A stretch of 28,227 nt of DNA from Dimorphilus gyrociliatus (Eukaryota > Annelida > Polychaeta > Dinophilidae): positions 1 to 28,227 of the forward strand of contig CAJFCJ010000145.1 of the NCBI GenBank assembly GCA_904063045.1, written 5' to 3'. Below are positions 1 to 9,978 of this stretch, in pieces. The translations under genes were made by a program, and so were the position numbers. The notes beneath the pieces were generated by a model, which did not search any database, was not told the DNA's origin, and saw nothing but the letters and a program-made list of their open reading frames with translations. Position 1 is the stretch's first letter. Each line of letters opens with the position of its first letter.

Positions 1-14
1 TATATATATATATA
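1..14. repeat. (TA)n microsatellite at window edge
   Basis: The window opens with seven TA units, probably continuing beyond the edge. The last TA (13-14) is also the target-site TA of the adjacent Tc1-like element, so the element appears to have inserted at the end of this microsatellite. Confidence 0.8.
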
Positions 15-1662
15 CAGTACGGGTAACCTATTTTTGAACGCCCAGCTTTTTTCTATATTAGTTAAAATATTTTTTCTTTAACATTAATTTTACAATCCAA
101 CAATTAGACATGGCAATTGTGACTTTGTAATCAACATATTCAATTAATTAAATCTTTGTATTTTACTGTTTAAATAACAAAAAATTTTTTATTATGAAAA
201 AATCGTGAAAAGTACCCGATATCCTATTTTTGAACAATAATTAAAAATTTACGAAAATGACCAAATTTTTTTGCTTTCCCACACGAAAATTTATGTCAAG
301 AATCAAAGTAGGATAACAATTTTAAAAAAGTTAAAAATGCCAAAAATAAGCTTGGACATGAGAAAATTAGTGTTGGAAAAGAGGAAGGAGAAGATGTCAA
401 TGAACGAAATTGCAAAACAATTAAAAATTTCAAAGGGATCTGTCCACTACATAACAAAAAAATTTGAGAAACATGGAACTATTAACAATCTATCGAAACT
501 ATGTACCCCAAAGATTTTAACAGAAAGGGAAGAGAGAAAAATTTGCCAAATTTCAAAGAGAAATCCATTTCTAACAGCAAGGAATGTGCTTGAACATTCA
601 GGATTAGGTTCCAAAATTTCTCTATCGACATGCAAAAAGATTTTGCAAAAAAACGACCTTAAAGGCTATGTTGCAACAAGTAAGCCAGCGCTAAAACCTT
701 GCCATGCAAGAAATAGAAAATCTTTTTGTTTGTCTATGTTAAATAAGAGTCAAGAAGATGTAAACAAAATTATATTTTCCGATGAAAGTCGGATTGAATT
801 GTATCCAAAAAGGAGAATTTGGGTCCATAGGGGGAGTCATAAACGGTATGATCCAAAATACACCAAAAAAGCTGTTCGAACAGCAAATTCATCAATATCA
901 ATATGGGGGTGTATAAAAGCTGATGGGACAAGAGCTATAAAGTTATATAATGGGTATATGGACAGCAATTTATACCAAGAAATACTTGAGGAGAAGCTAT
1001 TTCCAATGTTTGAGCCAGACAACCTGCTTATGCAGGATGGTGCCAAATGTCATACATCGGCATCTACAAGGACATTTCTTGAGAGAAACAATATAACAGT
1101 TTTACAAGACTGGCCATCCAGAAGCCCAGAATTGAACATTATTGAAAATTTGTGGGCTTACTTAAAAATAGGTTGCAAACCCATGTTTTGCAGACAAAAG
1201 ATGATTTGTGGAGGGCAGTAGAAGAGGAATTTAATAACATACCAAATTGGTATATTGCAAATTTATACAAAAGCTTCCATAAAAGAGCCAGATTATGTTG
1301 GAAAAATAAAGGATATAATATAAGATATTAAAGAAAAAGAAAAAGTGATTATTTGAAGTAATATAATCTATACGTTAATAAAATGTAAAAATAAACATAT
1401 TTCTTACCTTTTCTAACAACATTTTTATCAGAATTCATAAAGTTCAAAAATAGGATATCGGGCACTTTTTGTGACATTTTCAGAATAAAATTTTTTTTGT
1501 TATTTAAACAGTGAAATTTAAAAATTTAACTAGTTGAATCTGTTGTGTGCAAAGAGATAATTGACATATCTAATTATTCGATTGTAAAATTAATGTTATA
1601 GAAAAAATATTTTAACTATTATAGAAAATAGCTGGGCGTTCAAAAATAGGTTACCCGTACTG
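15..1662 (+). mobile_element. Tc1/mariner element, copy 1 (full length, frameshifted transposase)
   Basis: A 1648-bp element flanked by TA target duplications at 13-14 and 1663-1664. The ends are CAGTACGGGTAACC and its exact inverse. The terminal inverted repeats are about 220 bp (15-235 and 1442-1662) but imperfect. Each carries an outer and an inner copy of a motif ending in CCTATTTTTGAAC: outer at 15-39, inner at 211-235, and inverted copies at 1442-1466 and 1638-1662. This is the IR/DR arrangement known from Sleeping Beauty-type Tc1 elements. It has the same length as the copy at 18263-19910. The transposase is broken by one missing base, so this copy is presumably non-autonomous, though its ends look usable. 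Confidence 0.95.
337..1331 (+). pseudogene. Tc1-like transposase, 1-bp frameshift
   Basis: Encodes a Tc1/mariner transposase, which binds the inverted repeats and cuts and pastes the element. The first in-frame ATG is at 337. The N-terminus carries paired helix-turn-helix regions, then the DDE catalytic domain with the SDESRIEL, MQDGAKCH and SPELNIIENLW motifs. Compared with the intact copy at 18594-19589, a run of six A is five A here (1164-1168). This shifts the frame right after the third catalytic residue, and translation ends at 1221 in unrelated residues. The original stop would be at 1329-1331, so roughly the last 50 residues are lost. Because the catalytic triad precedes the shift, residual activity cannot be excluded, but loss of function is likelier. 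Confidence 0.93.
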
Positions 1663-1664
1663 TA

Positions 1665-2554
1665 TATTGCCTAGTGATTATATGACATTCTATTTTTAGA
1701 TTTTGGAGACTGAAAAGTATAAATATTACTTATCAACAAGTAATAGTATTGTTAAAACATTATCCCAACAAAACCATGACATTTTGTCTCTTGGAAATTT
1801 TTTTAGAAAGATATTAATACAATTTCATTTGATAAGAAAATAAAATTCAAAACTCTTTTTGTTTCCTGTTTTTATTGTAATAAAACACTAAAGTACTTCA
1901 AAATCTCCCATATACTGGGCTTGCTACATTTAAAAACCCCTTTTTCACTGATGCTTTCAGGGTAGATGGTACTAAACCACCAAAAATGACCCCCTTTATA
2001 GGCAAAATATAGCATGTTACATATCCCAACAACATCAAGTGTGGTTTAGTCTACTGCCCTTGCTGTACAAATACAAATTTAGAGTGTAAAAGAAGGGTGA
2101 TTTATAGACTTTTGTAAGATGGTAAAAAATTTTGCAACAATGAAGTGATTATAAATTAACCAAGCAAGATGATGAGTATATTACCTTGAAAAACACCTAT
2201 CAATAAATATTCTTTAGACTAAATAGTTTTATTCTGTCAATAGATTTTTTGATAAAATCTTTGTGAAACATCCTTGAAAAAGACCTTACAAATTCAGGTC
2301 ATACCTTTACAGTTAGTCTTTCAATTGCTAATAAATTTACGTAAGCCAATTATGGAGTGTTTATACAGTTGAAGGTTTTACTGCATTTTTGTTGTTAGAC
2401 TATCAGTAGGCAAAATATTCTAGATTTTGATCTAAGGAAAAAATGGCCTACCAAAAAGGCCTATTATACTAGAAAATTGGCGAAGCGTATAATATATATT
2501 TAAAAGGGTAGAAAAGACCTTAAAGTAGCTCTAGTATGGAATATCAATAATAAA
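1665..2554. other. Gene-free AT-rich interval; upstream region of the first TRIM-LRR gene
   Basis: No open frame with recognisable content and no RNA gene seen on either strand. The last few hundred bases presumably hold the promoter and 5' leader of the gene at 2555. The bases just before that start (CAATAATAAAATGGCT) resemble those before the paralogue start at 7007. Confidence 0.5.
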
Positions 2555-4222
2555 ATGGCTTCCAATACTTACTTGATTAGTGAAGATAGTCTAACTTGCG
2601 CTATTTGTTTAGATTCTTGGCTAGAAAGAGAGCCGAGAATGCTACAATGCCAACATACGTTTTGCCTGGATTGTCTACAAAAGTTAACAGTTACGAATGG
2701 GGCAATTGTCTGTTGCCTTTGTAAGGAAAAATGTAAATTGCCTGGCGGCCGAGTTGGCAACCTTCGAAAAAATATTATTGAGAGTTCGCTAAAGAGAGTG
2801 CCAATAGAAGAGAAATTGTGCTGTAAACATCAAAAAGAGTCGTCTCTCTTTTGTAAAACTCACAATACCGATAATCTGTGTAGTCTATGCTTCGAAGAGG
2901 ATCATCTACAATGCAATATTACAACAATGAAGAAGCAGAGGGAAAGGATCAACTTTATCAAGAATAATTACATAGGAAAAGAATTGAAAAAGAATGCGGA
3001 TATCCTCCGCAAAATTGACGTCATTAAAAGAACATGGCTGGAAACTATTGACAAACAATTTGCGGAAATGAAATATAAAATAAATAACATAAATCAAAAA
3101 AGAATTCAATTATTAAATGAGATTTTAATGCAAAATCCGGATGACGTTTATTTGAATGATTTCTTGGAGAAATTCTCCAAACAACAAACTCAATTTGAAA
3201 TATTAAATGACGCAAAAGTTGGCTATAGGATCAATAATCCAGGAGTAAGGAGTAATAGTTCAAATGAAGAGCCAAACGTTTTAATTGACTTTGAAAGAAG
3301 TTGCAGTACAGAGAAAGAAATTCATAGAGTTGTTGAAATTTTAAACAAAAGCCACAAAGTTCAAGATGTGAACTTTTCTCATAATTTACATTTGAACAAT
3401 GGAATTTCAAGAATTTGTAAACAATTAGAGAAATCTTGTGATTATTTAAAAAAGATTTATTTACAAAATTGTAATTTAAACGAAAACAGTTGCATTCTTA
3501 TTGGAAATTTATTAATGAACTGCTCGCAAATTCAACTGATAGGATTGGAAGAGAATACAAATATGGGTAGTGGATTGATGAAAATATGCCAAGGACTCGA
3601 AACGTCTTCGGCAACGTTGAACGCTTTAGGCTTTACGAATTGTAATCTAGATGAAGATATGAGCATTTATCTTGGTGAGTTGTTGGAGAATTGTAGTCAA
3701 ATTGAAAATATTTACTTGGGAGGGAATAGAAATATGAAGAATGGATTAATGAAGATATGCAAAGGTCTAGAAAGATCTTCAGCCAATTTGAAGATAATAT
3801 CTTTCAACAGTTGTAATCTGGACGTAACGATGTGCAAATATATTGGAAATTTATTAGTAAATTGTTGTCAATTTCAACAAATCTATCTTGGAGAAAACGT
3901 TAATATGAAACAGGGATTGTTAAAGATTTGCGAAGGTCTTGAAAAATCCTTTAATACCTTAAAGATTATAGCATTGGACTATTGCAATTTAGATGAATAT
4001 ATGTGCGGCTATATTGAAAGAGTTTTGGTGAATTGTACTCAAATCGAAAAGCTATATTTAGGTGGCAATACCCGTATAAGAAATAGGATAATGACCATTT
4101 GTGAAGCTCTACAAAAGTCTACTTCTCCTCTAATTGAGATTATTTTAACTGATTGTAAATTGGATGAGAATCATTGTAAAAGTATTAAGAGCCATTTTAG
4201 AAATATCTCTTTTACGATATAA
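2555..4222 (+). CDS. TRIM-like RING/B-box/coiled-coil protein with C-terminal LRRs
   Basis: A 555-residue intronless gene. Residues 15-56 form a C3HC4 RING finger (C15, C18, C32, H34, C37, C40, C53, C56), the hallmark of E3 ubiquitin ligases. Residues 89-120 form a B-box 2 (C89, H92, C100, H103, C109, C112, H117, C120). A lysine-rich helical stretch at about 125-200 fits the TRIM coiled coil used for dimerisation. From about residue 260 to the end there are roughly five units of 57 residues, each a pair of ribonuclease-inhibitor-like LRRs with recurring NCNLDE, IGNLLxNCSQIE and LxxICxGLExS motifs. The C-terminus breaks off within the fifth unit. Known TRIM proteins usually end in SPRY, NHL or similar domains, so the LRR tail is unusual. 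By inference it is a cytosolic ligase whose LRRs select the target. It is convergent with the longer paralogue at 4425-7007. Confidence 0.9.
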   Translation: MASNTYLISEDSLTCAICLDSWLEREPRMLQCQHTFCLDCLQKLTVTNGAIVCCLCKEKCKLPGGRVGNLRKNIIESSLKRVPIEEKLCCKHQKESSLFCKTHNTDNLCSLCFEEDHLQCNITTMKKQRERINFIKNNYIGKELKKNADILRKIDVIKRTWLETIDKQFAEMKYKINNINQKRIQLLNEILMQNPDDVYLNDFLEKFSKQQTQFEILNDAKVGYRINNPGVRSNSSNEEPNVLIDFERSCSTEKEIHRVVEILNKSHKVQDVNFSHNLHLNNGISRICKQLEKSCDYLKKIYLQNCNLNENSCILIGNLLMNCSQIQLIGLEENTNMGSGLMKICQGLETSSATLNALGFTNCNLDEDMSIYLGELLENCSQIENIYLGGNRNMKNGLMKICKGLERSSANLKIISFNSCNLDVTMCKYIGNLLVNCCQFQQIYLGENVNMKQGLLKICEGLEKSFNTLKIIALDYCNLDEYMCGYIERVLVNCTQIEKLYLGGNTRIRNRIMTICEALQKSTSPLIEIILTDCKLDENHCKSIKSHFRNISFTI

Positions 4223-4424
4223 AATACTTTTTAAAGTCATGTTTTAATGACTAGATTGTAAAAGAAGAAGAAGAAGAATATTTCTATTCATTAATTATCG
4301 CTCTTTTTTTATGTAGTTTTGTTTTTTTTTTAAAAAAAAAGGTTTTCTTCATAAATCATCACAAATTATCAAGCGTTAAAGTCCCTTATCAACGTCTACA
4401 TTCATTCGTTCATTCTTTACCAGT
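4223..4424. other. Shared 3' interval of two convergent TRIM-LRR genes
   Basis: These 202 bp separate the stop codons of two tail-to-tail paralogues and must hold both 3' ends. The interval contains an (AAG)n run at 4262-4279 and a T10A9 tract at 4322-4340 that can fold back on itself. On the minus strand an AATAAA (4424-4429) overlaps the stop codon of the gene at 4425; it could serve as a poly(A) signal or be chance. Confidence 0.5.
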
Positions 4425-7007
4425 TTATTCTATTATCGTTTCGTATATATGCTCGGGGACAAGATGTAATATACAATGTTTAAATCGAGTTTTAAGAAGA
4501 TCACAATAGCAATCTTCCAATTTGCAATTGAGAAAATTAATTTCCTTTAAAGTATTTAATGACGTTAGAAGTGCGTTGTAAATAGCTACAAATCCGTAGC
4601 TCATATTCTCATTTTCTCCTAGGTATATATTCGTAATTTGAGAGCATTTCTCTAAAAGACTCTTAATAGATTCGCACATATCTTCCTTAAGATCGCAAGC
4701 TGTAAAATTAATGATTTTTAAATTATTCAACGAGTTTTCAAGTCCTTTACAAATTTCCTCTATTCCATTTCTTATATAGACATTTCCTTCAAAGTTTACT
4801 TGTTCTATTTGGGAACATTTGATAAAGAGATTTCCAATATCTTTGGATAGATGTTCGTCTAAGCTATTGTTTGCAAAATTGATACGTTTCAGCGTTGTAG
4901 AAGATCTCTCGAGTCCTTTACAAATGTTGAAAAATCCGTTTTGAATTTCGCTATTATTGCTAATGTCTATATCCTCAATACGACAGCATTTCAATAAAAG
5001 ATTACCAATAGATTGCGCAATATTCTCGTCAACTCCACAATTCCGAAATGAAATAGTTGTTAGGGAAGCCGAAGAATTTTGCAATTCATTACAAATATCA
5101 ATTAGACGTCCTCCTATTTTTCTATTTCCGGTTAGGTTTATATTCTCAATTGTAGAACAATTTTGCAACATTTGACTAATATTGGTGCACATTTGCTCAT
5201 TTAAATTACAATATTGAAAGTGGAGACACCGTATATAATTGGAATTTATTTCGAGTCTTTTCGAATATTCCAAGAATGAATTATCCATCTTGTCATTTCT
5301 GGATAGATTTATTTCTCTAATTTGAATGCAATTTATCAGCAGATTTTCAACGGCTCCGCACAAAATTTCATTTATGTTACAATTGCAAAGACGAAGAATC
5401 TTTAGCGTTTTTGAAGAGCTTTGTAATCCTTCTAAAATATTCAATAATCCTTCTTCTAACTTTTGATTGTTACTCAAATCTATACTTTCAATTCGACAAC
5501 AAATTGATAATAGATTTCCAATAGAAACGGCCTGATTCCTATTTAGATTACAATTTTCAAAGGAAATAACTTTGAGAAAAATTGAAGAGGCTGCCAGTCG
5601 TTGGCAAATTCCATTCAATTCACTTTCAATCATTCCATATCCTCCCAGACTGATTGTTTCAATTTTATGACAAACTGAAAGTAATTCTCCAATAGACGTA
5701 AACATGTTTTTAGACAAAGTCTTGTCCGATTTACAGCCAATAAGATTGATAAACTTTAAAGAATCGCATGACTCTTTTAACGCTATACAAATGTCTTTAA
5801 TTTCATCGCCAATTTCTTGATTGTTTGCCAAGTTTACGTGTTCGAGAATTGAGCATTTTTTCAATAGATTTACAACGGTTTTACCTTGATAACTACTCAA
5901 TTGAAAATTTTCAAAATCTAGATATTTCAATAGCGTTGATGAATTTCCAAGCGCTTGACAAACAATTAAAAAACCATTATCATTACTAATCCTACTTCCG
6001 GATAGACTAAAGCGTTTAATTTCAGTACAATTCGTTAATAGCTTTCCGAGATGTTCGCACATATTTACATCTAAACGACAATCAATAAATTCAATAACAT
6101 TTAAATGAGCGGCAGATGTTTGAAGATGGCGGAAAATTCTTTCCAATCCATCATTAACCAATGGTAAATTGAATGAAAAATTGATTTCTTCAATGTTTGT
6201 TGTTGTTTTTAACCGATTAATAATCTTTTTAATATCCATTTCCGTATTGAGATTCGGTGTAAAGCGAACATTTTGGCAAGTTTGCCTTTCAACCGCCATT
6301 TCCTCTCCATCTATTCTGAATTGCAATAGAGAATCGTCGAGTATTTCAATACTGGTGTTGTATTGAGAGAATTTTTCCAAGTAATCTTTCAAGCGAATTT
6401 CATTGGCGTTGTTGTAAAAGTATTGATTTAAAATATGAAATCTTTGCTCCTTTCTCTTATCGACAATATTTTGAATTTGTTGAAATTGTTCATTAACGTT
6501 TTGTATACATTTTGCTTTCAATTGGCGAATTCTATTAGAAATATTTGTATTCTTTTCCAACTCTTTTTTTACATAGATTTTCTTTAGTAAAGCGAAATTG
6601 TGTTCAGTTATAACCATATCGCATTTATGATGTCTTTCGTTGCAACATTCGGTGCATATATCTTCCCTATGAGTTTTACAATATATATACAATTCTTTTT
6701 GGTCATGTTTCTTACATAATTCATACGACGCCTTCTTCTTAACGCATCCATTGTCGGTTGTTGACTTTTGAAGTGACGTCAATAAAGGATTCCTTTTTAG
6801 ATTATCAACAACACCACCAGGAACAATTGACACTTGGCGACATCTAGAACAAGAAATACGTTCGTTTACAATTGACGATGATAGTAAACAATTTCGGCAG
6901 AAAGTATGTTGACAATCCAATGTTAGTGGATCATTTTCAAACCAGGAACGCTGGCAAATCGTACAAATTAAATCGTTTTTGTTTATTATAACTTCTATAG
7001 AGGCCAT
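4425..7007 (-). CDS. Large TRIM-like RING/B-box/coiled-coil protein with about ten double LRR units
   Basis: An 860-residue intronless paralogue of the gene at 2555. The RING cysteines and histidine fall at identical positions (C15, C18, C32, H34, C37, C40, C53, C56), followed by a B-box 2 at about 98-130 with the spacing CxxH...CxxH...CxxC...HxxC. A helical region at about 140-235 shares the phrase DYLEKFSQ with DFLEKFSK in the paralogue. From about residue 270 there are nine complete units and one partial unit of about 57 residues, each with a conserved Cys-rich core (NCNLNE, LLxxCSQIE, ICxGLExS). The paralogue has about five, so the array has grown or shrunk by whole units of about 171 bp. 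The predicted role is the same: an E3 ligase with a solenoid recognition domain. The ATG at 7007-7005 sits in the context CAATAACAAAATGGCC, much like its paralogue. Confidence 0.9.
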   Translation of the reverse strand: MASIEVIINKNDLICTICQRSWFENDPLTLDCQHTFCRNCLLSSSIVNERISCSRCRQVSIVPGGVVDNLKRNPLLTSLQKSTTDNGCVKKKASYELCKKHDQKELYIYCKTHREDICTECCNERHHKCDMVITEHNFALLKKIYVKKELEKNTNISNRIRQLKAKCIQNVNEQFQQIQNIVDKRKEQRFHILNQYFYNNANEIRLKDYLEKFSQYNTSIEILDDSLLQFRIDGEEMAVERQTCQNVRFTPNLNTEMDIKKIINRLKTTTNIEEINFSFNLPLVNDGLERIFRHLQTSAAHLNVIEFIDCRLDVNMCEHLGKLLTNCTEIKRFSLSGSRISNDNGFLIVCQALGNSSTLLKYLDFENFQLSSYQGKTVVNLLKKCSILEHVNLANNQEIGDEIKDICIALKESCDSLKFINLIGCKSDKTLSKNMFTSIGELLSVCHKIETISLGGYGMIESELNGICQRLAASSIFLKVISFENCNLNRNQAVSIGNLLSICCRIESIDLSNNQKLEEGLLNILEGLQSSSKTLKILRLCNCNINEILCGAVENLLINCIQIREINLSRNDKMDNSFLEYSKRLEINSNYIRCLHFQYCNLNEQMCTNISQMLQNCSTIENINLTGNRKIGGRLIDICNELQNSSASLTTISFRNCGVDENIAQSIGNLLLKCCRIEDIDISNNSEIQNGFFNICKGLERSSTTLKRINFANNSLDEHLSKDIGNLFIKCSQIEQVNFEGNVYIRNGIEEICKGLENSLNNLKIINFTACDLKEDMCESIKSLLEKCSQITNIYLGENENMSYGFVAIYNALLTSLNTLKEINFLNCKLEDCYCDLLKTRFKHCILHLVPEHIYETIIE

Positions 7008-7088
7008 TTTGTTATTGATCTCTGACGAATATCGAATAGAATCATTTATTAAAAGTACAATCCGCGTATTAGCTTAGAGATCGATATA

Positions 7089-7222
7089 ATATCGAGGGAG
7101 GAGGAAAAGGAGGGGGAGAAGGGTGGGGAGATGAATGAAGAGTAGATGGAGGAGAAACAAGTGAAGGAGAAGGAGGGGAGGAGCAGGAGGAGCAGGAGGA
7201 GGAGAAAGGAGAAAAAGAAAAA
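7089..7222. repeat. Purine-rich (GGA/GAA)n low-complexity tract
   Basis: About 130 bases almost entirely G and A on the plus strand, with imperfect GGAGGA and GAGAAG units. It lies less than 220 bp upstream of the start of the large TRIM-LRR gene. Polypurine mirror tracts of this kind can form triplex DNA; whether it matters here is unknown. Confidence 0.85.
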
Positions 7223-7557
7223 GAATATTCGTATTCTATTCTCTTCTCTAGATTCCATTAAAATCACCTTTTCATTTTAAATGTAATAAATAGGCTTTTA
7301 CTATTCAATAATCATTTTCGTAGACCAATCTATACTAAGCTTATTCCCCTTATCTAATACCAATTGTGTAAAGAGAGATAACAGAGAGAGAATAGCTAGT
7401 GCTTATCTCTTACGAAACTCCGGCAAAGAGATAAAATATAAAGATTTGTGTGCGAACCATAGTAACGAGGCCAAGAAACTAGATTTTCTTTAATCTCTGG
7501 AGAAGTAATCAGCATAGCAGCGGATAATAAATGCAGATAATAATACAATTAAAACTT

Positions 7558-7567
7558 GTCACGTGAC
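7558..7567. promoter_or_regulatory. Palindromic M-box/CLEAR-like E-box (GTCACGTGAC)
   Basis: A perfect 10-bp palindrome matching the extended E-box bound by MITF/TFE and USF bHLH-Zip factors. It lies 551 bp upstream of the TRIM-LRR start at 7007 and 59 bp beyond the stop codon of the Ig gene. A single site can occur by chance, so function is only suggested. Confidence 0.3.
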
Positions 7568-7626
7568 TCTTATTCATAAATGAGAAATTCTCACATAGGT
7601 CAAAAAATTAAATAGAATTACTACTA

Positions 7627-9708
7627 TTAGTTCTTTAAGCAGACAATGAATAGAATGAATGATAGAATGTAAGAAAATAGTCCTATATTCTTCTTAACCG
7701 CCGTTGATCCACTACTATTTCCCTCTGAAACGATTGAAATAAAAGTTGAAAATCTGGAAAAATAAAACATTTGCACTGTTGAAACGCTTACTTTGAACTA
7801 AGATTTGTCTGCTATTGCTAGTCAGAGTAACGTAGTTATCAGAGTTTTTGTATAGTTTAACAACACAAGAAAAACTGGAATTATTAATAGAATATTGAGC
7901 AATGTCCGTAACTTGAAGTGTTATCCAATAGGGATTTGTCAACAACGTTTCATTCGCTTTGAAAACATTACCATTTCTATAGAGTTTGATATCAAACTTT
8001 CCACTACCCCAAAGATCCAGTTTACAAGCAAAATGAAAGCGTTCACCTTCTCTAAGAACCCTTGACGGACTTAAAGTCAGCTGTGGATCGGAATCTATAA
8101 TTTAAAAACAAATAAAATAAACAAGCGTTTGTTTGTCAAGTTTTGCTCAATCTTACTATAAACATAGATATGATCTGTATACGTATTCAAATTTCTTGAA
8201 CAGATAAAACTAGAGGCAAGAATTCCGCCGTTAGTCTGAAAGAGAGAGAGAGTAAAAAATATGTAAATGTTGAATGTTGATTTTTTCTTGTTTTTTATGC
8301 AAATTTTTTCATTACAGTCTCTAAACTTTTTATAGTAAAGTTGTAAAACGTTAGATTTGAATTCGTTGAAACTGTCCATTTATCTTTGAAATAATTGGAG
8401 AGGTAAGGTGTTTGGTATACGTTTAAAGAGTTAGCAGTGTTATTCAATTTCAGTTTTAGGTCTTTCTTCGCTGGAAAGGAGAAAATTTTGAATTTGAAAT
8501 GGAAAAACAATAGATAATAAGTTTTTACCTGAAAGAGAATAGGTAAATGATACAGTTTCTCCAACTTTACCAACTACGTATCCAGGTGTTGTGTGGAATT
8601 TAACTGAAAAAATCGCAGATGTTTAGTATTTTACAAGTCGATTGAATAATAGGGTTTAATAGGGTTTCTTACCTACATCTCCTATTACGTTATTATCTGG
8701 AAAAAGTAGATAGCGTCAGGCCTATTGTTGTTATTAAATAGAAATAGTAGTATTTACCTTTAACCTGAATGTTTATGGTATTACTGGAAAAAACTACAAA
8801 TTGCGTAGAATTCCTATTCAACTTGACATGACAAGTGAAATTATCGCCATTCATATCTTTGTTTGCGTGAAGGGAGATCCGTTGCGATATTTTTCCAAGA
8901 GATATTGTCGTTTCTGACGAGTTGATATTTTTAATTTTGTCTCCATTTTGAAGTATGTCAATGACAAAGCCGCCACTTCCCCATAATTCGAATTGGCAGT
9001 AAAAGTTGAAAAATTCATTAGTTTCAAGAATTTCACCTGGGCAGCTGGACAATGTTGGATCTGAATCTGTTACGGTAGTCAAACAAAACCACATTCGATT
9101 AACCCTTTTTGTACATTACGTCATAGAAAACAGTATAGAATATCTACCATAAACGTAAATAGTATCGTGTATATCGTCGTAATCAATGGTTCCAGTGTTT
9201 ACAATGATAGAAGATTTGAGAACGCAGCCGTCGCTCTAAGCGTAGGCAAAATGTTTCGTATATATGTTATATTAAAATAATTAAAGCGGACAGTGTTTAA
9301 TCACCTTTTGTAAGTTTCTAACAGTAAAATTATAAGTTGAACTGCGTCGAGAAGGTGTAACTGCCCACCTATCTCGAAAATTATTCATGATAAATGGAGT
9401 TCGGTAGATAACCTCTTCCCTATTTTTCATGACTTTCATTAAGCTTCTTTCTAATTAGCAATTGTATAGAATTGATTATTCAATATTTTTCCTACTGTTT
9501 CTACCGCTGATTGAATAGGTCCACGTTAAATCCTGTCCAATTTTGGCAAACATTCTACCCGGACGTTCAGTAAAATAGACTGAAATTCAAGTAGTATTGA
9601 TATATTAACAAGACGCTTTTTTGTCATCTTACCGCCGTAACAAACGGAAAAGCCAATTAGAGGTAGAAGAAGAAGAGGAGAACAGGAGGAGAGTAATGAA
9701 TTACGCAT
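7627..9708 (-). CDS. GPI-anchored cell-surface protein with four Ig-like domains (11 exons)
   Basis: My exon model, transcript order: 9633-9708, 9496-9579, 9305-9432, 9148-9235, 8758-9066, 8673-8696, 8529-8603, 8316-8470, 8157-8235, 7792-8094, 7627-7724. All ten introns (53-81 bp) are GT-AG and all phases close, giving 472 residues. Residues 1-25 are a signal peptide. Domains at about 26-125 and 237-339 are V-like but lack the usual strand-B cysteine. Domains at 126-228 and 340-440 each begin DSDP or NSDP, contain LWGSG and keep the canonical Cys pair (FYC...FTC and FAC...FSC). The tail 441-472 starts GNSSGSTA and ends in a hydrophobic stretch, a typical GPI-anchor signal. The two halves repeat exon for exon with the same phases, so a two-domain block was duplicated. 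Likely role: adhesion or recognition at the outer membrane face; the ligand is unknown. Confidence 0.82.
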
Positions 9709-9940
9709 TGTTATAGATGTCTTTTTTGTCGCTGTACTACAACTAATTTTTTTCTTTCTACTGCAAAATGCAACTTATCAGTTGTGTATTGTACATAAAA
9801 AACAATTGTAATATTATAATAGACAGATAAACGAAGGTAACAATGAGAAGACACTAAAAAAACTGCTTGTCTTACAAAAAGTACTCAACAATAACCGATT
9901 TATTCGTCAATCCAACGTAACAATGCGCTTCGTTGCTGTT

Positions 9941-9943
<3 letters not shown>

Positions 9944-9974
<31 letters not shown>
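9944..9974. repeat. (TA)n microsatellite
   Basis: About fifteen uninterrupted TA units about 240 bp upstream of the Ig gene start. Confidence 0.9.

Positions 9975-9978
<4 letters not shown>

Larger units (their letters stand above)
7008..7626. other. Intergenic interval: upstream region of the large TRIM-LRR gene
   Basis: No coding potential seen beyond a low-complexity frame in the purine tract. It contains the promoter side of the minus-strand gene ending at 7007 and the 3' side of the Ig gene. Notable contents are the GA-rich tract (7089-7222) and a perfect GTCACGTGAC palindrome (7558-7567), annotated separately. Confidence 0.5.

Noticed and set aside
4322-4340. T10A9 tract as a transcription terminator
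   Set aside because: Hairpin-poly(U) termination is bacterial; in an animal gene it is more likely a poly(A/T) slip region.
7089-7222. CRISPR-like or tandem-array structure
   Set aside because: Imperfect GGA/GAA low complexity without spacers or a fixed unit.
7049-7267. 72-codon minus-strand frame rich in Phe, Ser and Leu
   Set aside because: It is a translation of the purine-rich simple repeat, not a gene.
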